A stretch of DNA of 64,000 nucleotides from contig JBIQHF010000004.1 of assembly GCA_044508675.1 (NCBI GenBank), positions 1-64,000 on the forward strand, given 5' to 3'. Every line of letters starts with the position of its first letter. The first letter of the stretch is position 1. Below the pieces are notes generated by a model. That model had not been told where the DNA came from, searched no databases, and was given only the letters and a program-made list of their open reading frames with translations. This DNA is from Raineyella sp044508675. Lineage in GTDB: Bacteria; Actinomycetota; Actinomycetes; Propionibacteriales; Propionibacteriaceae. Positions 52,197 to 60,998 of this stretch are shown piece after piece. Both the position numbers and the translations under genes were made by a program.

Positions 52197-53093
52197 TCAG
52201 CCCAGCAGGTAGCCGACCAGCGCGCCGAGGAAGGCGCCCAGGGCCCAGATGAGCTCCAGGATGCCGGTCAGCTTGAGGACCGGCACCAGGCCCATCCCTA
52301 CGGCGCCCCCGATGATCTTCCGGGCCGCGGCGAACGCGGGGATCAGGAAGGCCAGGCCGAGCAGCACCCACCAGGTCGTGGTCGCTGCCAGCGCGACCAG
52401 GCAGACCAGGGCCAGGGTGAGCAGGGTCAGGTAGAGGCCCCGGGTCCGGCGGTCACCGATCATCACTGGCAGGGTGCGCTTGTCCTGGACCCGGTCGGTG
52501 GGGATGTCCCGCAGGTTGTTGGAGGCCATCACCGCTGCGGTGAGCAGCCCCACGCCGAGGCTGGCGAAGACAGTCGGGATCAGCGTCGCAGAGGTGAACC
52601 CCCCGAGCTGGACGTATGTGGTGCCGATGACCGCAACCGGCCCGAAGAACAGGAACACCATGAACTCGCCCAAGCCGAAGTAGCTGTACGGCTTGGGGCC
52701 GCCGGTGTAGGTCCAGGCGACGATGATGCACAGGATGCCGAGCAGCAGCAGCCAGGGGTTGGAGGTCAGGGCGACCACGACGCCGGCGAGGGCCGCGACG
52801 GCGAAGGAGCCCACGGCCGCCACCTTCACCTGCTCCGCCGAGGCGGCTCCGGACGCGACCAGTCGCTTGGGTCCCACCCGGTCGGTGTCGGTACCCCGGC
52901 TGCCATCGGCGTAGTCGTTGACGAAGTTGGCGCCCACCTGGACCGCCAGCGTCACCACGAAGGCCAGCACGGCCTTCCACCACACCGCGCCGCCCCCGTA
53001 CACCGGCACCGTCGTGCCGGCAAGGGCGGCGGCGAAGGAGACCGGCAGGGTCTGTGGTCGAGCACCGAGGATCCATTGCCGTGCAGTCGCCAT
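52197..53093 (-). CDS. menA: 1,4-dihydroxy-2-naphthoate polyprenyltransferase (MenA)
   Basis: 298 aa, about eight membrane helices. UbiA-family Asp motifs: NFVNDYADGSRGTDTD and NNLRDIPTDRVQDKRTLPV. Attaches the isoprenoid tail to 1,4-dihydroxy-2-naphthoate in the membrane, the penultimate step of menaquinone synthesis. ATG 53093 (MATARQW) chosen. It is separated from menE/C/D/G by the MFS, SDR and PhyH genes. Confidence 0.93.
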   Translation of the reverse strand: MATARQWILGARPQTLPVSFAAALAGTTVPVYGGGAVWWKAVLAFVVTLAVQVGANFVNDYADGSRGTDTDRVGPKRLVASGAASAEQVKVAAVGSFAVAALAGVVVALTSNPWLLLLGILCIIVAWTYTGGPKPYSYFGLGEFMVFLFFGPVAVIGTTYVQLGGFTSATLIPTVFASLGVGLLTAAVMASNNLRDIPTDRVQDKRTLPVMIGDRRTRGLYLTLLTLALVCLVALAATTTWWVLLGLAFLIPAFAAARKIIGGAVGMGLVPVLKLTGILELIWALGAFLGALVGYLLG

Positions 53094-53152
53094 GGGCCCC
53101 ACTCTTCCACGCCGCCGCGCCGATCCCCCCACTCGCCCATTCCTCGGAGTTG

Positions 53153-54367
53153 ATGATGAACGTTGCCCGACCCCTGTCCCTGGCCGTCGCCATTGCAACG
53201 GTGGGCACCCTCCCGGTCTTCTTGGTGGGGGCGCTGGCCGTCCTGATCGGCACGGACCTGCACCTCACCGCGACCCAGATCGGTGCCGCCGCGACCGCGT
53301 TCTATGCCACCGGGGCGGTCTCCTCGGTCCCGGCCGGGCGGCTGGGCGAACGCTGGGGTGGACGACGGGTCAGTGTGATCGCCGGCCTCCTGGCGGTAAC
53401 CAGTCTGGTCGGCCTGGCGCTGGCCCCCGCACACTTCTGGTTCCTGCTGGCACTGATGAGCGTCGGCGGGCTCGCGAACGCCTTGGCCCAGACCGGCGCC
53501 AACTTGCTGCTGTCGGGTGGGGCTGCGGCCCGGTCGCAGGGCTTCGCGTTCGGGGTGAAGCAGTCCGCCGTCCCGCTGGCCACCATGCTCGGCGGCATCG
53601 CGATCCCGGTGTTCGGCCTGACCGTGGGCTGGCGGGCATCGTTCGCATTGTTCGGGGCCCTCGCCCTGCTGGTGAGCGTGCTGCAACTGCTCGACGGTGT
53701 GGGGCAGGGACACCAGGAGCCGCAGCTCCGGTCGGGGCCGGGGCCCCGGGGTCTGGGGGAGCGTCGCTTCCTGCTGTTCGCCGTCGCGGCCGGGCTGGCC
53801 GGTGCGGCGACCAACTCAATGGCGGCCTTCCTGGTCACCTGGTCGGTGGAGGTGGGCCTGTCGATGGGGAGGGCCGGGACCCTGATGGCGGTGGCGAGCG
53901 TCCTCGCCGTCTGTGCCCGCGTGGTATCGGGGGTGATGGCGGACCGGCGGGGCGGCCAGCACGTGCTGGTGGTCGCAATCCATATCACCGGGGGAGCGGT
54001 GGGCATGTTCCTGCTGTCCCTCGGTGTGGCTCCCCTGGTCGTCGTGGGGGCGCTGATGGCGTACGCGATCGGCTGGTCCTGGCCGGGCCTGTTGCTGATG
54101 GCCGCCGCACGACTCAACCCGGGAGCGCCGGGCCGGAGCATGAGCATGATCCAGACCGGAGCCTTCACCGGCGGCATGTCCGGACCGATCCTCTTCGGTC
54201 TGGCCACGGACGCGTGGGGCGGCCCGGTCGCCTGGCGGCTGGCGGGACTGAGCATGGCGGTCTCCGTCACCGTCCTGCTCTACACCCGACATGCCTGGCG
54301 GCGCCGAGTGGCCCGAGGCACGGAAGAGGGACCGGGGCTGCCGGGTCTGGCCGCCGATGCCAACTAA
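53153..54367 (+). CDS. MFS transporter
   Basis: 404 aa, twelve predicted helices. The A-like loop motif RLGERWGGRRVSVIAGLL after helix 2 and a second in the C-terminal half (ADRRGGQHVLVVA) are typical of drug/H+ or aromatic-acid permeases. Two ATGs in tandem (53153 and 53156). Divergent from menA; possibly imports or exports a catabolic substrate. Confidence 0.88.
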   Translation: MMNVARPLSLAVAIATVGTLPVFLVGALAVLIGTDLHLTATQIGAAATAFYATGAVSSVPAGRLGERWGGRRVSVIAGLLAVTSLVGLALAPAHFWFLLALMSVGGLANALAQTGANLLLSGGAAARSQGFAFGVKQSAVPLATMLGGIAIPVFGLTVGWRASFALFGALALLVSVLQLLDGVGQGHQEPQLRSGPGPRGLGERRFLLFAVAAGLAGAATNSMAAFLVTWSVEVGLSMGRAGTLMAVASVLAVCARVVSGVMADRRGGQHVLVVAIHITGGAVGMFLLSLGVAPLVVVGALMAYAIGWSWPGLLLMAAARLNPGAPGRSMSMIQTGAFTGGMSGPILFGLATDAWGGPVAWRLAGLSMAVSVTVLLYTRHAWRRRVARGTEEGPGLPGLAADAN

Positions 54368-54380
54368 ATGCTCGGGGAGC

Positions 54381-54435
54381 TTGCCCGAGGCCGTACGATC
54401 TGGTTAAACTTTATGTCATACGTAAGAACGTAAGA
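54381..54435 (+). promoter_or_regulatory. Promoter and operator-like repeat, site 3
   Basis: -35 TTGCCC (54381-54386), 18-bp spacer, -10 TAAACT (54405-54410), then TCATACG-N6-CGTAAGA (54416-54435), one mismatch from site 1 in the right arm. It precedes the SDR/PhyH pair. Confidence 0.6.
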
Positions 54436-54479
54436 CTATGTGAATGAGTCCCGTTGGACACAAGAGAAGGGGACGCGGA

Positions 54480-55232
54480 GTGCTCGACAAGATGAACCTG
54501 GCCGGCCGTGCCGTGGTGGTCAGTGGAGCGGCCGCCGGCATCGGTGCCGCGACCGCCACAGCCGCGGCAGGCCTGGGCGCCCACGTGGTGGCGGTCGATA
54601 TCGACGCCGCCGGGCTCGAGGTCCTGCAGTCCCGCCTGGGCCCGGGCGCCTGCACCGCGATCGTCGCCGATGTCACCGACCAGGACGGCATCACCCACGT
54701 CCTCGAGGCGTGCCGCAGTATCGACCGGCCGATCACTGGGCTGGTCAACAACGTCGGTGTCAACAATCGCCAGCCGCTCGACGACGGAACACGCGAGGAC
54801 TGGGAGACCTATCTGGGCCTCAACCTCACCTCGACCTGGTCCCTCACCCGCGGACTGCTGGACCGGTTGCTGGCCCAGCCGGGCGGCTCGGTGGTCAATG
54901 TCTCCTCGGTGCACGGGCTGATCGGCATGCCCGGCGCCGCGAACTACGCGACCGTCAAGGCCGGACTGCTCGGCTTCACCAGGCAAGTGGCCGCCGAGTA
55001 TGGCCCGCAGGGACTGCGTGCCAACGCCGTCTGCCCCGGCCTGACGCTGACCGAACGCATCGCTCGGCGCGGAGTGGACGACTTGTTGGACCAACAACAG
55101 GGCCGGCTACTTTCCGGCCGACTTGCCGAGCCCGACGAGGTGGCCGCCGTGATCACCTTCCTCCTGACCGACGCCGCCTCGTACGTGACCGGGGCGACCG
55201 TCCCCGTCGACGGCGGCTACACGATCCGCTGA
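54480..55232 (+). CDS. Short-chain dehydrogenase/reductase
   Basis: 250 aa from GTG 54480, with AGAAGGGG about 9 nt upstream. Classical SDR: cofactor loop GAAAGIGAA (TGxxxGxG type with Thr replaced by Ser), NNVG, catalytic Ser in NVSSVHG and Tyr/Lys in YATVKAG, and the C-terminal TGATVPVDGGYTI. Likely oxidises a ring or side-chain alcohol, or a dihydrodiol. In one unit with the PhyH-type gene. Confidence 0.9.
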   Translation: MLDKMNLAGRAVVVSGAAAGIGAATATAAAGLGAHVVAVDIDAAGLEVLQSRLGPGACTAIVADVTDQDGITHVLEACRSIDRPITGLVNNVGVNNRQPLDDGTREDWETYLGLNLTSTWSLTRGLLDRLLAQPGGSVVNVSSVHGLIGMPGAANYATVKAGLLGFTRQVAAEYGPQGLRANAVCPGLTLTERIARRGVDDLLDQQQGRLLSGRLAEPDEVAAVITFLLTDAASYVTGATVPVDGGYTIR

Positions 55233-55277
55233 TTGATTCCGGTGACAGCACCACCCCTTTCCAGAAACGAGGAGACC

Positions 55278-56093
55278 ATGACTGCAGTCCTTTCCGAGAG
55301 CCAGGTCGAGAGCTACGCCGAGCGGGGCTGCCTGTTCCCCCTGCAGGCGATGACCCGTGAGGAGGCGGCGGACTACCGTTCCACGCTGGAGGCTTTCGAG
55401 GCCGAGTACGGGGACCGGGCCTCCGACGTCCTGCGCTCGAAGTCGCACCTGGCGCTGACCTGGGTTGACGAACTCATCCGTCACCCCGCGATCCTCGACG
55501 TGGTCGAAGGAATCCTTGGGCCGGACATCGTCTGCTGGGGGTCGTCGTTCTTCATCAAGAACCCCTACGACCCGCGCTACATCGCTTGGCACCAGGACGC
55601 GCCGTTCGCGAACATCCCCGACGGCGGGGAACTACTCACGGCGTGGATCGCCCTGGCCCCGAGCAAGGTCGCCAACGGCTGCCTCAATGTGGTCCCAGGC
55701 ACCCAGACCGAGCGGGTCGAGCACGCGTACACCGGTGACGCGTCGAACATGCTCTCCCAGGGCCAGGAGATCGCTGTGGAGGTCGACGAGGCCGACGCCG
55801 TGGCCATCGAACTGGAGCCGGGCCAGTTCTCCCTGCACCACCAGTTCATCTTCCACGGGTCCGGCCCCAGCAAAAGCGACGAGCGTCGGATCGGGCTGGC
55901 CGTCCGGTACATGAAGCCATTCCCGCGCAGCGAGGATGCCACAGCGGAGCCGGCGATGATCGTCCGCGGCGAGGACCGGTACGGCGCCTTCGAGCCCGAG
56001 CCGCGACCGAAGGCGGACATGGCCCCGGAGGCGGTGCAGTACCTGGAGAACCAGTTGCGGAACCGCCATGGCCAGCGCTACCGCAAGGACTGA
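55278..56093 (+). CDS. Phytanoyl-CoA dioxygenase-family enzyme
   Basis: 271 aa from ATG 55278 after GGAG. HxD metal pair at His105/Asp107 (WHQDAPF), distal His in LHHQFIFHGSG and 2-oxoglutarate Arg in DERRIGLAVRYM. Fe(II)/2-oxoglutarate hydroxylase of an aliphatic or carboxylate substrate. Together with the SDR it forms the last unit of the catabolic block. Confidence 0.88.
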   Translation: MTAVLSESQVESYAERGCLFPLQAMTREEAADYRSTLEAFEAEYGDRASDVLRSKSHLALTWVDELIRHPAILDVVEGILGPDIVCWGSSFFIKNPYDPRYIAWHQDAPFANIPDGGELLTAWIALAPSKVANGCLNVVPGTQTERVEHAYTGDASNMLSQGQEIAVEVDEADAVAIELEPGQFSLHHQFIFHGSGPSKSDERRIGLAVRYMKPFPRSEDATAEPAMIVRGEDRYGAFEPEPRPKADMAPEAVQYLENQLRNRHGQRYRKD

Positions 56094-56120
56094 CGATTCC
56101 GCAGGGACGACGATCCCGGC

Positions 56121-56155
56121 CCGGCCCTGGACAGCACGGTGCTGCCCGGGGCCGG
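56121..56155. terminator. Bidirectional terminator (nested hairpin)
   Basis: CCGGCCC (56121-56127) pairs with GGGCCGG (56149-56155) around an inner perfect CAGCAC-G-GTGCTG stem (56132-56144), between convergent PhyH and menE genes. Confidence 0.7.
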
Positions 56156-56178
56156 CCTGCTGCCGGGGTGGATCGTCC

Positions 56179-57351
56179 CTAGAGCTCCTGGCGGTGGGGA
56201 AGTCCGGGCCAGCCCTCGACCAGGGCCTGCCGATCCACCTTGCCGGTGCTGGTCAGTGGCAGCTCGTCCACGGCGGCGAGCCCGCGGGGCAGGGCATGGT
56301 GCGATACCTCGTCGACCAGCACGGCCCGCAGCTCGGCCAGCGTCGTCCGCGCGGTGGTGACGACCACGACCCGGGTGCCCCAGACCGGGTCGGGCACCCC
56401 GAGGGCGACCAGTTCGGTGGTTCCGGTCGCCCGCTGGGCCGCCGCCTGCACCGCGGCCAGGTCGACGTTCAGCCCGCCCGAGACCACCACGTCGTCGACC
56501 CGGCCCAGCAGCCGCAGGCGTCCGTCCGCGGCCAGTTCGCCCCGGTCGCCGGTGAGCAGCTGTCGGCCACCGTGCGGTAGCTCGCGCAGCGCCGCCGCGG
56601 TCAGGTCCGGGCGGCCCAGATAGCCGGAGAACAGCACCGGCCCGCTGATCCCCACCCGCTGGTCAGCCGGATCCACGGTGACGTCGACACCATCGAGTGG
56701 GCGACCGTCGTACACGCAGCCCCCGCAGGTCTCACTCATCCCGTACGTGGTGACCAGCCGCAGGCCCGCGGCCCTCAAGCGGTCCAGTAGGGCAGGGCCG
56801 ACCGCCGCTCCGCCCAGCAGGATCGCGTCAAACCCGGCCAGCGCCACCAGTGTCGTACGGTCCTCGACCAGCCGGGCCAGCTGGGTGGGCACCACCGACA
56901 GGTAGTGCCGGGCCCCGGGCCGGGTCGTCGCCGGCGAAGGATCGGCAAGGTCGGCCCCGGTCAGGTGTAACGCCCGGCCGGCCAGGAGGGCGCGGCAGAC
57001 CACCATCGCGCCGGCCACGTAGTGCGCGCCCAGGGCCAGTGTCCACTCACCCGGCCCGCCGATCCGGGCGTCGGTCGCGGCGGCCCCGGCACGGATCGCG
57101 GCCGCGGACAGCATCACACCCTTGGGGGCACCGGTCGAACCCGAGGTCGAGACGACCAGCGCGACGTCGTCGGGCACCGCACCGGGGCGCTCGGCCGCCG
57201 ACAGCATCCGTCGCACTGCCGCGGCCTCCACCGGATCCGGCGGCAGCGGGGCCAGCACGTAGTCGCCGGCCAATGCGCCGGCGAACTCCGCGGTCAGCTC
57301 GTCGGCCGACAACCCGGCGGTGGGTAACAGGCGGAGGGCAGGGGTGGGCAC
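56179..57351 (-). CDS. menE: o-Succinylbenzoate-CoA ligase (MenE)
   Basis: 390 aa, shorter than many AMP-forming ligases. P-loop STSGSTGAPKGV, YGMSETCGGCVYDG, GDRGELAADGRLRLLGRVDD and catalytic Lys in PLTSTGKVDRQAL. Activates o-succinylbenzoate to its CoA thioester. Near menC/D, which supports MenE over other acyl-CoA ligases. Confidence 0.9.
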   Translation of the reverse strand: MPTPALRLLPTAGLSADELTAEFAGALAGDYVLAPLPPDPVEAAAVRRMLSAAERPGAVPDDVALVVSTSGSTGAPKGVMLSAAAIRAGAAATDARIGGPGEWTLALGAHYVAGAMVVCRALLAGRALHLTGADLADPSPATTRPGARHYLSVVPTQLARLVEDRTTLVALAGFDAILLGGAAVGPALLDRLRAAGLRLVTTYGMSETCGGCVYDGRPLDGVDVTVDPADQRVGISGPVLFSGYLGRPDLTAAALRELPHGGRQLLTGDRGELAADGRLRLLGRVDDVVVSGGLNVDLAAVQAAAQRATGTTELVALGVPDPVWGTRVVVVTTARTTLAELRAVLVDEVSHHALPRGLAAVDELPLTSTGKVDRQALVEGWPGLPHRQEL

Positions 57352-57705
57352 CGGCCCAGCGTACGGGGTGCGGCGGAGTCCTGCCGGACCGATCTGGTGG
57401 GCCGCCGCGGATCTTGTGACGTGCGGCGGATCTTATGTACCCGCGGCGGATGCTGCGTACCCGCGGCGGATCCTGTGCACACCCGCTGCAGTCGTGGTGT
57501 CCGCAGCGGAGCACAGGATCCGCGGCAAAAGCGGAGGCTCGGCACAACGTCCGCAGCCGAGTACAGGATCCGCGGGACGACCGGAGCCGGCCGGGCCAAT
57601 GCGGCCGGGTATCCGCAACGGCGCGGATCGTCCGCAGGCGTGGTCGGGGGAGAGCGGGGTTCGTCCGCAGGCGTGGTCGGGGCAGGGCGGGCATAGGGTC
57701 GGGCC
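57352..57705. other. Repeat-filled divergent region, menE / menC
   Basis: 354 bp, no gene supported. The first half (about 57402-57580) carries about four degenerate 20-22 bp units of the form CGGCGGATCNTGTG, followed by two inverted counterparts (ACAGGATCCGCGG). The second half has an exact 22-bp direct repeat at 57628-57649 and 57661-57682 just before menC. Confidence 0.7.
57628..57682. repeat. 22-bp direct repeat pair upstream of menC
   Basis: TCGTCCGCAGGCGTGGTCGG and two further G bases, at 57628-57649 and again at 57661-57682 (33-bp period). The second copy ends 23 bp before the menC start. Confidence 0.75.
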
Positions 57706-58719
57706 ATGCACCCCGACGACATGGACACGGATGACATGCACACGGACGACCGGGACCCGGACAGCACCGAAACGTACGCGTACGCCATTCCGATGCGCAC
57801 CCGGTTCCGCGGCATCGAGGTCCGAGAAGGTCTGCTGTGGCGGGGCCCGGCCGGTTGGGCCGAATGGAGCCCGTTCCTGGACTACTCCGGGGCGGAACTC
57901 GTCCCCTGGTTGCGTGCGGCCCGCGAGGCCGCCACCCAACCCTGGCCCGCCCCGGTCCGCGACCGGGTCCCGGTCAATGTCACCGTCCCCGTCGTCGAAC
58001 CGGAACAGGCGCACGCCATCGTCACCGGCTCCGGCTGCCGGACCGCCAAGGTGAAGGTCGCCGACCCGCGATCCACGGTGGCCGACGACATCGCCCGGCT
58101 GGAGGCGGTCCGGGACGCCCTGGGGCCGGGGGGTCGCGTACGGGTCGACGCCAACGGCGCCTGGGACGTCGACACCGCTCGGCGCAACCTGGCCCGACTG
58201 GCCCGCTTCGAGCTGGAGTACGTCGAGCAGCCCTGCCCGACCGCCGAGGACCTGGCCGCGCTGCGACGCCACCTGGCCCACGACGGCATCGACGTGCCGA
58301 TCGCCGCGGACGAGTCGATCCGCCGCTCCGGGGACCCCGAGCGCGTCGTTGCGCTCGAGGCGGCCGACGTCGCGGTGCTGAAGGTCCAACCCCTCGGCGG
58401 GGTGGCCGCCTGCCTGCGGCTCGCCGAGCGGCTCGGCCTGCCGGTGGTCGTCTCCAGCGCCCTGGAGACCTCGGTCGGGCTCGCCGCCGGGCTGGCCCTG
58501 GCCGCGGCACTGCCCGACCTGCCGTACGCCTGCGGCCTGAACACCTCCCGCCTGCTGGTCGACGACGTGGTCGACGAGCCGCTGGTCGCCGTCGACGGTT
58601 GGATGCCGGTTCGCCGCCCCGCGCCCACTCCGGCCCGGTTGGAGGCGCTCGCCGCCGACGCGGCCACGGCTGAGGCCTGGTTCCGTCGGCGGGCACGGAC
58701 CGCTAGGTTGGCGGGGTAA
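57706..58719 (+). CDS. menC: o-Succinylbenzoate synthase (MenC)
   Basis: 337 aa, enolase superfamily. Catalytic KxK (AKVKVAD), metal residues in VDANGAW, VEQPC and IAADESI, and the second Lys in VLKVQPLGG. Dehydrates SHCHC to o-succinylbenzoate. An acidic Asp-rich N-terminal leader (DDMDTDDMHTDDRDPDS) precedes the barrel; a later start would remove it. Upstream of menD by 27 bp. Confidence 0.92.
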   Translation: MHPDDMDTDDMHTDDRDPDSTETYAYAIPMRTRFRGIEVREGLLWRGPAGWAEWSPFLDYSGAELVPWLRAAREAATQPWPAPVRDRVPVNVTVPVVEPEQAHAIVTGSGCRTAKVKVADPRSTVADDIARLEAVRDALGPGGRVRVDANGAWDVDTARRNLARLARFELEYVEQPCPTAEDLAALRRHLAHDGIDVPIAADESIRRSGDPERVVALEAADVAVLKVQPLGGVAACLRLAERLGLPVVVSSALETSVGLAAGLALAAALPDLPYACGLNTSRLLVDDVVDEPLVAVDGWMPVRRPAPTPARLEALAADAATAEAWFRRRARTARLAG

Positions 58720-58746
58720 GGCTCGCAGAGCAGCAGGAGTCATCCC

Positions 58747-60387
58747 ATGAACCCGTCGACCGCACTCGCCCGGTCAGTCGTCGCCCAGCTCATCGCCAAC
58801 GGCGCTGACCACTTCGTCGTCTGTCCCGGGTCCCGCAATGCCCCGTTGCTGCTGGCTGCCCACCTGGCCGCGGCGGCCGGAAGGGTGCAGCTCCACGTCC
58901 GCCACGACGAGCGGGTGGCCGGCTTCACCGCGCTCGGTGCCGCCAAGGTGACCGGCCGGCCGGTGGCCGTGATCACCACCTCCGGGACCGCCGTCGGCAA
59001 CCTGCTGCCCGCAGTGATGGAGGCCGCGCACAGCGGTGCCCCGCTGATCGTCGTGTCCGCCGACCGGCCCACCGGTCTGTTGGACACCGGGGCGAACCAG
59101 ACCACCAACCAGGTCGGCATCTTCGGCGGTTTCGTCCGCGCCGAGGCCAACCTGGAGGCCGATGCCGGGCCGCTGGCCGTCCGTCACCAGGTCGCCCGCG
59201 TGATCGCCGCGGCCGACGGGATGCGCAGCCGCGGCCCCGGGCCCGGCCACCTGAACATCCGGCTGAAAGCACCCCTGGTTCCCGAGGTCGACGACCCCTC
59301 CGATGTCGACTGGCTCCACGTCGACGCCCCGTCGATCGCCCCGTTGGGGGCGGGGATGCTGACCGAGCTCGCGCCCGGGCCGCGGACCGTGGTCCTGGTC
59401 GGCAGCAGCAGCCCGCTGACCGGGGCCCGGGCTCGGCGCAATGCCGAGGGGGCCGGGGTGCCGCTGCTCGCCGGGCCGATCTCCAACGCACGTACGGGCC
59501 AGGCGCTGGCCACTTACCGGATCCTGTTGGACTCGCCGCTGGCCGACCGGATCGAACGGGTCGTCGTCTACGGCCGGCCCACGTTGTCCCGGCCGGTCAC
59601 CCGGCTGTTGTCCCGCACCGACGTCGAGGTGGTCGTGGTGGCCGACGGGTCGGAATGGAGCGATGTCGGACTGCACGCCTCCGCCGTCGCCGACGAGGTA
59701 CTACTGCCGCCGGGTGACCCGGACTGGCTGGAGGCGTGGCAGCGGGCCGATGCCCGCGCTGCCGGGGCGCTGGCCGAGTTGCTACAGACCGGGACGGCCC
59801 TGACCGGCCCGGAGGTCGCCGCCGCCGTGGTCGCCTCGGTAGGGCCGGACGACGTGTTGATGCTCGGCAACTCCCAGGTGTTGCGGGACGCCGACCTGGC
59901 CCCGGTCAACCCCACCCCGGCGTACGTGATCGGCAACCGTGGACTGTCGGGGATCGATGGGCTGGTCTCGACCGCCAGCGGTGCGGGCCTGGCCCTGGGC
60001 CGTCCGGTCACCGCGCTGGTCGGCGACGTGTCCTTGGCCCACGACGCGGGCGGGCTGCTGGTCGGCCCGGGGGAGCGGACCCCCGACCTGCGCGTCGTCG
60101 TGGTCAATGACGACGGTGGCTCGATCTTCCACAGTCTCGAGCAGGGCGATCCGCGCTTCGCCACGGGGCCGTACGAGGGAGCCTTCGAACGGCTCTTCGC
60201 CACCCCGCACGCGGTCGACTTCTCGGCGCTGGCCACGGCATACGGTTGGCGTTACCGCCGGATCGCGACCTCGGTCGAGCTCGCCGACGCGCTGGCGGCC
60301 CCGGTGTCCGGGCGGGAACTGCTGGAGGTGCCGATCGATCGGGTCGAGCGGCGAGATTTCGAGGAGCGGGTGCGCCGCCTGGTCTGA
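58747..60387 (+). CDS. menD: MenD (SEPHCHC synthase)
   Basis: 546 aa, ThDP enzyme. N-terminal CPGSRNAPLLLAA, HVRHDERVAGFTALGAAKVT and TSGTAVGNLLPAVMEA; C-terminal ThDP motif GDVSLAHDAGGLLVG...VVNDDGGSIF. Catalyses the isochorismate + 2-oxoglutarate condensation that opens the dedicated pathway. menF, menB and menH are not in the window. Confidence 0.95.
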   Translation: MNPSTALARSVVAQLIANGADHFVVCPGSRNAPLLLAAHLAAAAGRVQLHVRHDERVAGFTALGAAKVTGRPVAVITTSGTAVGNLLPAVMEAAHSGAPLIVVSADRPTGLLDTGANQTTNQVGIFGGFVRAEANLEADAGPLAVRHQVARVIAAADGMRSRGPGPGHLNIRLKAPLVPEVDDPSDVDWLHVDAPSIAPLGAGMLTELAPGPRTVVLVGSSSPLTGARARRNAEGAGVPLLAGPISNARTGQALATYRILLDSPLADRIERVVVYGRPTLSRPVTRLLSRTDVEVVVVADGSEWSDVGLHASAVADEVLLPPGDPDWLEAWQRADARAAGALAELLQTGTALTGPEVAAAVVASVGPDDVLMLGNSQVLRDADLAPVNPTPAYVIGNRGLSGIDGLVSTASGAGLALGRPVTALVGDVSLAHDAGGLLVGPGERTPDLRVVVVNDDGGSIFHSLEQGDPRFATGPYEGAFERLFATPHAVDFSALATAYGWRYRRIATSVELADALAAPVSGRELLEVPIDRVERRDFEERVRRLV

Positions 60388-60417
60388 GCGGCTGTCCTGC
60401 TCACCGCCGGGCTCGGC

Positions 60418-60693
60418 CTATTGATCCTCGGTATCCGAGCCCTCGAGCTCGCGGCGGCGGCGCGCAGCGATCAGCAGCAGCTCCAGCCCGGCCGCTGTGG
60501 TGCCGAGGGCGGCGGCGTTCGCCAGGCTGTGCCACCACGGCCCGGCGATGAGTAGGTGACTCGCGAGGGCGACAGTGACGAAGGCGATGGCGAAGGCAAC
60601 GATCGCGGGACCCGTGGCCGAGGGGGGCCCATCGGTGCGGGTCCGCGATGCGGCCCGGCGAGGGCTCCGGCTCTGGGGCGCGGCGGGGCTCAT
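60418..60693 (-). CDS. Small membrane protein, 91 aa
   Basis: Start at ATG 60693 (MSPAAPQSRSPRRAASRTRT), because GGAGG lies 6 nt upstream. Two hydrophobic helices (AIVAFAIAFVTVALASHLLI and SLANAAALGTTAAGLELLLI) and a charged tail. GTG 60807 or ATG 60798 would add an N-terminus made of the translated tandem repeats. Function unknown; convergent with menD. Confidence 0.6.
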   Translation of the reverse strand: MSPAAPQSRSPRRAASRTRTDGPPSATGPAIVAFAIAFVTVALASHLLIAGPWWHSLANAAALGTTAAGLELLLIAARRRRELEGSDTEDQ

Positions 60694-60695
60694 CA

Positions 60696-60767
60696 CGGAC
60701 CTCCGGGCAGGCAGAGGGACGGACCTCCGGGCAGGCAGAGGAACGGACCTCCGGGAAGCCAGAGGGT
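60696..60767. repeat. Three 24-bp tandem repeats
   Basis: Units 60696-60719, 60720-60743 and 60744-60767 start CGGACCTCCGGG. The first two differ at one base and the third at a few more. Read on the minus strand each unit contains GGAGG, so three ribosome-binding-site-like sequences stand in a row before the small membrane protein. Confidence 0.8.
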
Positions 60768-60998
60768 AGGTACTCGTCGGTGAGGTGACCTGGGTCATAG
60801 CCGACACAGTATTTTTGGTCGGCGCCGAGCACGATCAACTAAAGTCGTCAATTGGACTGGAAATTGTCCGCTTGCGGTAGTCACCGGCACTTTTGGGCCC
60901 ACCTGTGTCCCGCTGGACGGATCCGTGTTCATTAGTTGGACCGCGATTGGTCTACAGCCGGACAGGACGACATCCGGCGCAGACCTGTTCCCCGGCAT

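Noticed and set aside
50122..52371. 749-aa minus-strand frame
   Set aside because: Antisense of the OYE-type reductase gene.
57402..57580. Possible CRISPR array in the menE-menC spacer
   Set aside because: Units are degenerate, directly abutting and partly inverted, with no unique spacers and no cas genes nearby.
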